A stretch of 13,325 bases of DNA from NCBI GenBank assembly GCA_964343305.1, contig CAYFJO010000298.1, positions 1 through 13,325 on the forward strand, read 5' to 3'. Positions 5,760-12,424 of the stretch are shown piece after piece. The translations under genes and the position numbers were made by a program. This DNA comes from CAYFJO01 sp964343305. Lineage in GTDB: Bacteria > Planctomycetota > Planctomycetia > Pirellulales > Pirellulaceae. The notes under the pieces were generated by a model, which ran no database searches, was not told the DNA's origin, and was given only the letters and a program-made list of their open reading frames with translations. Within the stretch, counting starts at the first letter, position 1; every line of letters begins with the position of its first letter.

Positions 5760-8102
5760 TCAGTGTTGAAATTGCGCTGAGGGCTGGCAAATGACATAAT
5801 GAGAACGGGCTTGCGTTTCGCTCGCGCCAAGATCCAAATAGGCGACTTTTCCGGAACGGCTTGCGGTCAACAAATGCCGCCCATCCTGAGAGAGACAAAG
5901 AAAATCTCGCCCCAACTCGGAACTGCGAAACGTCAACATTCGCTGTCCTTCGTCCAATCGCCACAGTTTAATGGTCCCGTCGGCACTGCTGGAGATCGCG
6001 CTGTAGCCATCCATCGTTTGGCGAATTGTAACAATCTGGTCCGAGTGACCTTCCCATATCTGAGCCGGTCCGCCCGCTTCCAATTCCCAGAGCATCACTT
6101 GATTGCTTTCCTCGCTCGTTCCCATTGCGTACTTACCGTCAAAAGTCAAACAATGGGCTCGTTCAAAAAAGGAGTTTCTCTTGACGGCGGTTGAGCCGAA
6201 TTTCGACAAGTCAAAGAGTTCTAGCTCCGATCCTAGTTCGTCATCGCGAAGCATAAATTGTCCGAACGCGTCATGACAGTAAATTCGTCGCCGACCTTCT
6301 GATTTCTCTCTTTGGGCATCTGATTCTTGTCGGCGGCGCTCGGTCAGATCCCAGATACAGAATTGCTGTCCATCGTGGGAAACGGCGTAACGCTTTCCGT
6401 CGGGACTGTCCGCGCAAAAGACCGCGCGAACGGGATGCGCGTGCCCACCGAAACGACAAAAGACTGCTTTGGTTGCCGTGTTCCAAACCAAAGTCTGTTT
6501 GTCTTGCGTTCCAGTGACGATTTGTGAGGCATCGTGGGCCAGAGAAACGTCGTTGACGCGAGATGGCGATCCTTCCAGCACGCCTGCAACTCGTCCCGAC
6601 GCGATGTCCCACAACGTAACCGTCCCATCATCCGAGCCGGCTGCGGCAATCGACCCATCACCACTGAGTGCCACGCACGTGATCGTGGATGGGCCGGATT
6701 CAAAAACGTGAGCAAATCCATCTCGCATCCGAGTTGCGTAATCCAACGTCACAGAAACTTCCGGGCGGCTTTGATCCGCCAGTGAACTTAGCAATTCGAT
6801 CGTCCGCTGATAGTTGCCATTTTCAAGATGGACGATCGACATCAAATAAGTACACAACCAGTTTCCAGGATGCGAGGAGCCAATCCGTTGAATCTTGTTG
6901 ATTAACTCCTGTTCGTTGATTTGTTGGCTTCGGCAACGGAACAAGGCTAAGTTACAATTGGCTTCTAAATGTAATGGATCGAGTCGCAATGCTTCGTTCC
7001 ACAGCTCTTGAGCACGCTCACGCTCGCCAAGGTCCAGCCGCGAAACGGCCATGTTATTCAGGTGACGAGCGTCGCCTGGTTTGACGCGCGGCTCGGAACG
7101 CGGGTACGGTTTTCTTACCTCGTGTTCGTAGATGTTCTTCAGCGTGGTCACGATTTCGATCATCGTTCGCGGCCGTCGTTTCGGATCGGCTTGGAAGCAA
7201 TGACCGAGCAACTGGGCCACCGATTCAGGCATCCGCGGAATGTCTGGATCGCTCGGCGTCTTCAAATAGTTTTCTAGTCGTTTGGGAGCATGTTCTCCGG
7301 GCAAGTCGTAGGTCGTCGCGGGTGCGAACATTTCGAAAACTGTAATCGCCCAACTCCACACATCGGTTTGCAACGACAAAGGAAGCAATGCTTGACCGTT
7401 CTTTGCGCGTTGGAAATTCTCGGCCTGTTCGGGCGATCGATAGGGTTTCGTGCAAGCGAGGTTCAGGTCTCGTACGACCGCACGTTCCTGCATGCTGGTA
7501 ATTTCCCAAACGCGGGCAATTCCAAAATCACTGACTTTCGTGATCCCATCAGGCGTCAGCAGCACGTTACTAGGTTTGACGTCACGATGGATGAGGCGTT
7601 GTTGATGGGCGTAGTTCAGGCCCCATGCCATTTGGATTGCAACGTCCAAGATTCTTTCCAAGGCCCGAGGGTTGCCGCCTTGGAACAGTTTCCTCTCAGT
7701 CATCCAGCGTCCCAGCGTGCCGCCGTGGATATACTCCGAAAAAACACGTGGAATGCCGCCCAGTCGTCTCGCGTAAAAACACTGAACAATGTTGGGATGC
7801 AGCCCCAAGTCTGCCCAATTCCAGATTTCGCGTTCGAACTCGGCTCGCTTTATTTCGTTGTCCAAACACTTTTTGTGCGGCGTCTTGACGGCAAGATCCA
7901 TATTCCAGCCAAGATGCCGGACTTGATAAACGTAGGCCATACCGCCTTCGTCGTGTTCGTGCACTACTTCGTACACACCTAGATAGCAGTTGCCCTTTTC
8001 CAATCGCACCGGCACGTCCGACGAGTAGACCGTGGTATGCTCGGGATCAGCAAACGCGGCAACCGTTTCTGGCGCAACGCGGTGCGGGTTGCTACGTCTC
8101 AT
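5760..8102 (-). CDS. Soluble Ser/Thr kinase with TPR and WD40 repeats
   Basis: The start is set at ATG 8102 because AAAGGGA lies 6 bases upstream; ATG 8108 is too close to that site, and the in-frame TTG at 8120 has none. The product is 780 residues. The kinase domain (about 40-325) shows Gly-Gly-Met in the nucleotide loop (53-55), Lys73, His-Arg-Asp 172-174 followed by Val-Lys-Pro-Ser-Asn, Asp-Phe-Gly 192-194 and Ser-Pro-Glu 223-225, so it should be active. Residues 345-445 contain TPR-like helices (Leu-Asn-Asn-Met-Ala, Ala-Leu-Arg-Leu-Asp-Pro). Residues 472-755 form WD40 repeats with Trp-Asp and Leu-Trp ends, possibly a seven-blade propeller. No signal peptide or membrane helix is seen, so this is a cytoplasmic kinase with two protein-binding modules. 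It is the first gene of the minus-strand cluster and diverges from the sigma factor gene. The TPR and WD40 parts probably select substrates; none is known. Confidence 0.92.
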   Translation of the reverse strand: MRRSNPHRVAPETVAAFADPEHTTVYSSDVPVRLEKGNCYLGVYEVVHEHDEGGMAYVYQVRHLGWNMDLAVKTPHKKCLDNEIKRAEFEREIWNWADLGLHPNIVQCFYARRLGGIPRVFSEYIHGGTLGRWMTERKLFQGGNPRALERILDVAIQMAWGLNYAHQQRLIHRDVKPSNVLLTPDGITKVSDFGIARVWEITSMQERAVVRDLNLACTKPYRSPEQAENFQRAKNGQALLPLSLQTDVWSWAITVFEMFAPATTYDLPGEHAPKRLENYLKTPSDPDIPRMPESVAQLLGHCFQADPKRRPRTMIEIVTTLKNIYEHEVRKPYPRSEPRVKPGDARHLNNMAVSRLDLGERERAQELWNEALRLDPLHLEANCNLALFRCRSQQINEQELINKIQRIGSSHPGNWLCTYLMSIVHLENGNYQRTIELLSSLADQSRPEVSVTLDYATRMRDGFAHVFESGPSTITCVALSGDGSIAAAGSDDGTVTLWDIASGRVAGVLEGSPSRVNDVSLAHDASQIVTGTQDKQTLVWNTATKAVFCRFGGHAHPVRAVFCADSPDGKRYAVSHDGQQFCIWDLTERRRQESDAQREKSEGRRRIYCHDAFGQFMLRDDELGSELELFDLSKFGSTAVKRNSFFERAHCLTFDGKYAMGTSEESNQVMLWELEAGGPAQIWEGHSDQIVTIRQTMDGYSAISSSADGTIKLWRLDEGQRMLTFRSSELGRDFLCLSQDGRHLLTASRSGKVAYLDLGASETQARSHYVICQPSAQFQH

Positions 8103-8130
8103 ATTCATTCCCTTTAACAACTACGTATAC

Positions 8131-8159
8131 TATATACCGTTCACCCGCATCGCGATCAA
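8131..8159 (-). promoter_or_regulatory. Possible promoter of the minus-strand kinase cluster
   Basis: In the 76-bp divergent gap, the minus strand has TTGATC (8159-8154), a 17-base spacer and TATATA (8136-8131). Transcription would begin near 8124, giving a leader of about 22 bases before ATG 8102. On the plus strand TATACT (8126-8131) overlaps it and could be the -10 element of the sigma factor gene, but its -35 region is poor. Overlapping divergent promoters would couple the two transcription units. Confidence 0.35.
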
Positions 8160-8178
8160 TCAATACAAAGGGCTGGCG

Positions 8179-8739
8179 ATGGGAGATTTAGAGTCGTTTT
8201 TTAACGAGCATTACGCTCGGCTGCTGGGAATCGTCGAACGACGTATCAACCCACGCTTGCGGACACGAAAGCTGCCCGAAGACATTTTACAAGATGCTTT
8301 TATCGTCGTTCAACGTCGCTGGCCAAAGTTGAACGAGAACCCGGACAAGCAAAACTTCTCTACCTTGTACATGATCGCGATCGATTGTTTGCGAGAAGCG
8401 TGGCGCACCGAGACACGTGGAATGCGAGACGTGCGCAAGGAATTGCCGTGGCCGGATAATTCGTACGCCGATTTGGGTTCGCGGTTGGCAAGTCCAGGCA
8501 CAACACCTACGCAACATCTTGCCCAGGTGGACCTGACGCAACGAGTTCGCGCGGCGATGGACGCGTTAGGCGAAGGCCAGTCAGATGTGATCCACATGCG
8601 TTATTATGAGGAACTATCGTATTGCGAAATTGGGAAAGTCCTAGACATCTCCGAGGGAGCCGCCACACTGCGCTGTGTGAGAGCGCTGGAGAAATTGCAA
8701 AGAGTATTTAAGCAGTTGACGGACGAAAGCCTTTCGTAA
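8179..8739 (+). CDS. ECF-type RNA polymerase sigma factor
   Basis: The ATG at 8179 has AAAGGG 6 bases upstream and gives a 186-residue protein with the sigma-2 fold at its N-terminus. The frame remains open back to 8032, but that part overlaps the divergent gene's start and reads as non-native sequence. Region 2 spans about residues 8-80, with Pro-Glu-Asp-Ile-Leu-Gln-Asp-Ala-Phe (33-41) as the core polymerase-binding helix. Region 4 (122-175) has a helix-turn-helix around Ser147-Glu165, including Glu-Ile-Gly-Lys-Val-Leu-Asp-Ile-Ser. Length and composition fit the short ECF factors paired with Ser/Thr kinases in planctomycetes (ECF-STK groups). No anti-sigma gene is visible. The kinase gene starts 9 bp downstream, so the two are co-transcribed, and phosphorylation by that kinase is the likely control of this sigma factor. 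Confidence 0.9.
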   Translation: MGDLESFFNEHYARLLGIVERRINPRLRTRKLPEDILQDAFIVVQRRWPKLNENPDKQNFSTLYMIAIDCLREAWRTETRGMRDVRKELPWPDNSYADLGSRLASPGTTPTQHLAQVDLTQRVRAAMDALGEGQSDVIHMRYYEELSYCEIGKVLDISEGAATLRCVRALEKLQRVFKQLTDESLS

Positions 8740-8748
8740 GATGAGCCA

Positions 8749-11277
8749 ATGAGTGACGACCAGTCGTCCGAGAGCGACGATCAATTTCTCACCGAGTTTC
8801 TGCAGGCATTTGAAGCGGCCGACGATGCTGTGAGCGTGTTGAAGGATTTTTGTAATCGCTATCCTGATTTAGCGGATCGTTTCAAAGGCGTCGCAAATGC
8901 CGCGGACACCGTGCAACGGTCGCGCGGCAATGCACTGCCCGACCAACCGCAACAACTTGGCGAGTTTCACGAACTGCGACGTATTGCCATCGGTGGCATG
9001 GGCGAAGTTTATCAAGCGGTTCAAAAGCCGCTGGATCGCAAAGTGGTTGTCAAAACGATCCGCCGCGATCGAACGCGTGTCTCGTTGACGATTCGTGAAC
9101 GCTTTGTTCGGGAACAGGCGATCCTTGCCAAGTTGCATCATACCAACATCGTTCCAATACACACGGCCGGCGAAGAAAGCGACTTGCAATTCTTTGCCAT
9201 GCCTTTTATCGACGGTTTGACCTTGGATCAAGTCGTCGACCAAATGCGCAAGGCACAAAGTCCTGACTCAAATGACGACGTGCAAACGTTGACGGAAGTT
9301 GTTTCGACAACCTTGTCGAATCAAGCGGACGTTCGCAGCGTTGCGGGGGCAACGACCTATTCCTTTCACACGACCGATACGTCCAAAGAAAGTGAGATCG
9401 ACGAACAGCCCCACCCCGCCGATGCCAAGCCGTTGCGGCTTTCGCCGCGATATTTTGCTTCGGTCGCGCGGGCCATTATCGATGCCGCAGAAGCATTGCA
9501 TCACGCACATCAAGTCGATGTCTTGCATCGGGATGTCAAACCGTCGAATCTGATGCTCGACCGAGACGGACAATGTTGGATCATTGACTTTGGTTTGGCT
9601 GCCTTCGTTGGGCAAATAGAACATGGATCAAGAAACGATGTGGATCGAACTTTGCGGTCGGTCACCATGACGGGACTAATTGGAACGCCTCAATATATGT
9701 CGCCGGAACAATGGCAAGATTCGGAGTCCATCGATCAACGCTCCGATGTCTGGGGACTAGGCGTGACGTTGTACGAACTGTTGACGTTGCGACGCGCATT
9801 TGATGTGAAGGAACCAGCGGCGAAACCAGACCAACTCAAACGAATGATCGTCGAGGAGCCGATCGATCCACCAAATAAACATGTGGGCAACACGCCTCGG
9901 CCCTTGAGGGCCATCGTCGAAAAAGCGACGGCAAAATCACCCGACGATCGATATCCCTCAGCGTTAGAACTTGCCAATGACTTGCGTCGTTGGCTGAACA
10001 ACGAGCCAACGTCGGCAGAACCCGGTATTTTCCGCGCGATTTGGTTATGGGTCGGCCGAAACAAAGCATTGGTAACGGCGCTCGTCTGTGCATTGATTTC
10101 CATCGTTTCCTTTACAGCGGCGATTGTAGGCAGTGGTACGACGCGCGAAGTCAATCGACTGAATCAAGAATTGAATCGACACAAGCACGAACGATTGCAA
10201 CTGAGCCGCGAACTCAATCAGCAGTCCCGCAGACTATTGAATCGGGAAGTGCACTTGAGGATTCAACGTCCACGATCCGCTGGCTGGCGCGATCGTGCCA
10301 TCAAGCTAATTCGTCAATCGAATCCGCTCGAAGATCCCATGGCAGGAGAATATTCCTCTTTGCTTCATGGTCTCGATGCCCATCGCCTCGACGATTCGCC
10401 ACTGACAACCAAAGGGCCCGTGTCATTTGACTCCAAGAATGACGTTTTTCAGTTGACGTCGTCATCCAAGAAACTGCGGTTGATCGGAGCAAATGGCAAG
10501 AATATCGACTTGGAAGCAATCGGAAATGTCCCATCGGAAACGATCGCGTCCTTGGCTCTTTCGGCAAATGGTCGGTTTGCGATCGGGGCAACCATCGAAA
10601 AGGAAAAAAACGACGATGGCCGAATTTTTGTGTGGGATTTAATTCGTGGCAACAACTCGGGAAAGATTTCGATCGAGGACGGCATTCTCTCGTCATTGGC
10701 GATTTCTAACAACGGAAAGTACATCGCCTACGACGGCAACAAGCAAAACGTAGTCGTCCTTGATATCGAAGGGTTAGGGAAAAATGAGTTGACTAGATTT
10801 AACCTTCGTTTGCGTGAACGAACGATCAGCCTGGCGTTCTGGACGGACTCGAAACAATCTGAATCTTCCGATGACGAGGATCCTCGATCGCTTCTAGCCG
10901 TTGGTGACGAAAAAGGAGTCGTCACCATTTGGGACTTCGTTGAACAAACTCCCAGATCGACTCTCGAGAGTTCCCAACAAGGTGTCTTTGCGATGGCATT
11001 TAACCAAGATGGATCGCTTTTGGCTTCGGCCGGACTTCGTGTGACACGGATTTGGAACGTTGATCGTGGTGAGGAGTTGCTGCAACTCCCTGAGCAAAAT
11101 CCAATTAGGGTGGCAAAAACAAAGCTGCCTGAATTCTCTCCCGACGGCTTCAAGTCGATCGCCTTTTCCAAGGATGGAAGTCTTTTACTAGTCAACACGG
11201 GTGCAGATGCGGCTAACGTTGCCAAGTCACAGTTGTGGAATTTGGAAAACACTGAATTGGATAATCGTCGCAAGTGA
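8749..11277 (+). CDS. Transmembrane Ser/Thr kinase with WD40-like repeats
   Basis: This 842-residue protein starts at ATG 8749, 9 bp after the sigma factor stop; the ribosome site is weak, suggesting translational coupling. Residues 1-60 form an acidic helical leader typical of ECF-linked planctomycete kinases. The kinase domain (about 72-418) has Gly-Gly-Met-Gly (82-85), Lys102, His-Arg-Asp 260-262 with Lys264 and Asn267, Asp-Phe-Gly 280-282 and Ser-Pro-Glu 318-320, so it looks active. The domain holds a Ser/Thr/Asp-rich insertion of about 60 residues (168-230) before the catalytic loop. One membrane helix lies at about 441-461, followed by a probable coiled coil (466-500). Irregular WD40-like repeats follow at about 595-832 (Phe-Val-Trp-Asp, Thr-Ile-Trp-Asp, Arg-Ile-Trp-Asn). 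By topology the kinase faces the cytoplasm and the repeats lie outside the cytoplasmic membrane, as expected of a receptor kinase. The ligand is unknown. Confidence 0.92.
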   Translation: MSDDQSSESDDQFLTEFLQAFEAADDAVSVLKDFCNRYPDLADRFKGVANAADTVQRSRGNALPDQPQQLGEFHELRRIAIGGMGEVYQAVQKPLDRKVVVKTIRRDRTRVSLTIRERFVREQAILAKLHHTNIVPIHTAGEESDLQFFAMPFIDGLTLDQVVDQMRKAQSPDSNDDVQTLTEVVSTTLSNQADVRSVAGATTYSFHTTDTSKESEIDEQPHPADAKPLRLSPRYFASVARAIIDAAEALHHAHQVDVLHRDVKPSNLMLDRDGQCWIIDFGLAAFVGQIEHGSRNDVDRTLRSVTMTGLIGTPQYMSPEQWQDSESIDQRSDVWGLGVTLYELLTLRRAFDVKEPAAKPDQLKRMIVEEPIDPPNKHVGNTPRPLRAIVEKATAKSPDDRYPSALELANDLRRWLNNEPTSAEPGIFRAIWLWVGRNKALVTALVCALISIVSFTAAIVGSGTTREVNRLNQELNRHKHERLQLSRELNQQSRRLLNREVHLRIQRPRSAGWRDRAIKLIRQSNPLEDPMAGEYSSLLHGLDAHRLDDSPLTTKGPVSFDSKNDVFQLTSSSKKLRLIGANGKNIDLEAIGNVPSETIASLALSANGRFAIGATIEKEKNDDGRIFVWDLIRGNNSGKISIEDGILSSLAISNNGKYIAYDGNKQNVVVLDIEGLGKNELTRFNLRLRERTISLAFWTDSKQSESSDDEDPRSLLAVGDEKGVVTIWDFVEQTPRSTLESSQQGVFAMAFNQDGSLLASAGLRVTRIWNVDRGEELLQLPEQNPIRVAKTKLPEFSPDGFKSIAFSKDGSLLLVNTGADAANVAKSQLWNLENTELDNRRK

Positions 11278-11292
11278 AGAATATTTATTGAT

Positions 11293-11322
11293 TTGCGACT
11301 TGAACAACACGGTCGTCATAAT
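11293..11322 (+). promoter_or_regulatory. Possible promoter upstream of the first RFAPRP gene
   Basis: Within the 151-bp gap after the membrane kinase, TTGCGA (11293-11298) and CATAAT (11317-11322) are separated by 18 bases. A transcript would start near 11329 and have a leader of about 100 bases. The match is moderate; read-through from the kinase gene is equally possible because no terminator is visible in this gap. Confidence 0.3.
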
Positions 11323-11346
11323 TTTTTCGCCTTTTTTCCTATTTAG

Positions 11347-11358
11347 ACCGTAAGAATT
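11347..11358 (+). promoter_or_regulatory. Shared upstream motif ACCGTAAGAATT, first copy
   Basis: This 12-mer lies 70 bp before the first RFAPRP gene, preceded by a T6 run ending 9 bases earlier. A near-identical 12-mer (one mismatch) lies before the second RFAPRP gene at 12253-12264, again shortly after a T6 run. About 10 bases beyond each copy there is a second short match, TC-CCAG. It may be a common control site or a relic of the duplication that made the two genes. Confidence 0.35.
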
Positions 11359-11428
11359 CCTCGGCAATCGCCAGTTAAACAAATACCAAACCCCACTTTT
11401 CACCAGTTGAAAATGAAGAGACAAAAAG

Positions 11429-12112
11429 ATGGCAAACAAAACCAACAAATTCAAGCATTTTCAAACTGCTTTGGCGTTGTTTCTCTCGGCGAGTTTCGCC
11501 GCAACTGGGTTGGGTCAAATTCGGTTTGCACCTCGTCCCTACACACCACCAGTTGCACCTGTTGCGCCTCTGGGTTCAGGTCTCGATCTCAATCCCTCAT
11601 TTCCTGATCTCGATCTCTCGCTTCCCGATGTGGAACTTACACCATCGGTTGAAGTTTACGCCCCAAAAGTTGAAGCAATCGAGGCGTATGCGCCAGCTTA
11701 TCCGAGCAGCTCAACCAGATATTCCCCCCGCGCTTCATCGAACTCAAGTTCCAGCAATTCAGGTTCAAGTTACAGGCACAATAGGTCCAGCGATGAAGAT
11801 ACCGACGATGAGGATACCGACGATGAGGATACCTACGATGGGCGCTTGGATACCAAAAGGGCTGAGAGTGGGTTGTCGAGTGGCGGTTCTGGATCGGGTG
11901 GTGGAACTGATTCGAACCAGTATTTCCCGGGAGACCAAGAGGATGAGGAACCTGTTGAAGACGAAGCTGTCGCGTCCGTTGGCGATGCTGACGCCAACGA
12001 GATGAGTTGGTGGCAGACTTTCTGGAGTCAACCTTGGTGGGTGATTGCTCTGTCGATCGTGGGCGTTGTGTTTGCCTTTGGATGTGTCGCCGAATTTCTT
12101 GACAGATTCTAA
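11429..12112 (+). CDS. RFAPRP protein 1: exported, low-complexity, C-terminally membrane-anchored
   Basis: I do not recognise a named family for this 227-residue protein. A Lys-rich N-terminus and hydrophobic core (about 9-29) form a signal peptide ending near Leu-Gly-Gln. The mature part begins with Gln-Ile-Arg-Phe-Ala-Pro-Arg-Pro (30-37). A Pro-rich segment (38-92) includes Leu-Asp-Leu and Pro-Asp-Leu repeats. A Ser-rich stretch (93-120) is followed by three copies of Asp-Glu-Asp-Thr (122-135) and a Gly/Ser and acidic region. A Trp-rich lead (194-204) precedes a membrane helix at about 204-222, with only a few residues after it. The protein is therefore predicted to hang in the periplasm or at the cell surface from a C-terminal anchor. 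It shares head, architecture and tail with the next gene. The start has a poor ribosome site (GAAGAG, 9 bases upstream). The Asp/Glu-rich centre could bind metal ions; that is inference. Confidence 0.8.
   Translation: MANKTNKFKHFQTALALFLSASFAATGLGQIRFAPRPYTPPVAPVAPLGSGLDLNPSFPDLDLSLPDVELTPSVEVYAPKVEAIEAYAPAYPSSSTRYSPRASSNSSSSNSGSSYRHNRSSDEDTDDEDTDDEDTYDGRLDTKRAESGLSSGGSGSGGGTDSNQYFPGDQEDEEPVEDEAVASVGDADANEMSWWQTFWSQPWWVIALSIVGVVFAFGCVAEFLDRF
11792..11836 (+). repeat. Three 15-bp tandem repeats coding Asp-Glu-Asp-Thr-(Asp/Tyr)
   Basis: Units GATGAAGATACCGAC (11792), GATGAGGATACCGAC (11807) and GATGAGGATACCTAC (11822) follow each other with no gap, in frame with the first RFAPRP gene. They differ by one base each, so the expansion is recent. 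Confidence 0.9.
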
Positions 12113-12116
12113 CTAA

Positions 12117-12133
12117 GAGCAAAGTCTTTGCTC
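12117..12133. other. Palindrome just after the first RFAPRP gene
   Basis: GAGCAAAG (12117-12124) and CTTTGCTC (12126-12133) are perfect mirror arms around a single base, starting 4 bases after the TAA. As RNA it would fold as a 6-bp stem with a 5-base loop. No T run follows, so it may be a weak pause, a processing site or a protein-binding site rather than a terminator. Confidence 0.4.
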
Positions 12134-12252
12134 CAATACGGGAATCGAAGCGATTGCCCGGTTTCTTTGTCAATCATTGGATTCTTTCCAAATGAGTGTC
12201 TGACGCCTCTTCTTAATTCTTCAATTCTTGAGTGACAGATTTTTTGAAAACA

Positions 12253-12264
12253 ACCGTAAGGATT
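12253..12264 (+). promoter_or_regulatory. Shared upstream motif ACCGTAAGGATT, second copy
   Basis: This copy differs from the first one by a single base and lies 160 bp before the chosen start of the second RFAPRP gene. It follows a T6 run by 7 bases. See the first copy for possible roles. Confidence 0.35.
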
Positions 12265-12305
12265 GTCGCCGGGTCACCAGGTAGAGAGATAGAGGAAACA
12301 ACGAC

Positions 12306-12368
12306 ATGAGACAACGAGCAAAAAAAATCATGCCAATCGCGCAACACAATTCTGCATCGTCGTCTTGA
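12306..12368 (+). CDS. Possible 20-codon leader peptide
   Basis: An ATG at 12306 follows AGAGGAA by about 10 bases and opens a 20-codon frame (Met-Arg-Gln-Arg-Ala-Lys-Lys-Ile at the start) ending in TGA at 12366-12368. It lies in the leader of the second RFAPRP gene and could be a translated upstream frame. There is no homology argument for it, and chance is a fair alternative. Confidence 0.15.
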   Translation: MRQRAKKIMPIAQHNSASSS

Positions 12369-12424
12369 GTATGGCCTTTGGAACTTCCCTTCGCACACCT
12401 TCACCCGCCAATAGGAGAATTACC

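Larger units (their letters stand above)
12134..12424 (+). other. Non-coding leader region between the two RFAPRP genes
   Basis: Apart from the ACCGTAAGGATT motif and a possible 20-codon frame, about 290 bp hold no gene I can support. An imperfect inverted repeat lies at about 12176-12196 (ATTGGA against TCCAAAT). The T-rich part before 12246 is followed by a purine-rich part (12281-12330), which fits an untranslated leader that starts in this gap. Confidence 0.45.

Noticed and set aside
7290..7982. A 230-codon plus-strand frame opposite the kinase-WD40 gene
   Set aside because: It lies entirely opposite the conserved kinase domain and shows no motif of its own.
8116..8140. ECF-type self-regulated promoter (AAC and CGT elements) before the sigma factor
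   Set aside because: Suitable triplets occur but are too short and common to support a site without a known consensus for this sigma factor group.
8032..8178. Earlier in-frame start for the sigma factor
   Set aside because: It would overlap the start of the divergent kinase gene, the extra residues do not resemble sigma factors, and ATG 8179 has a good ribosome binding site.
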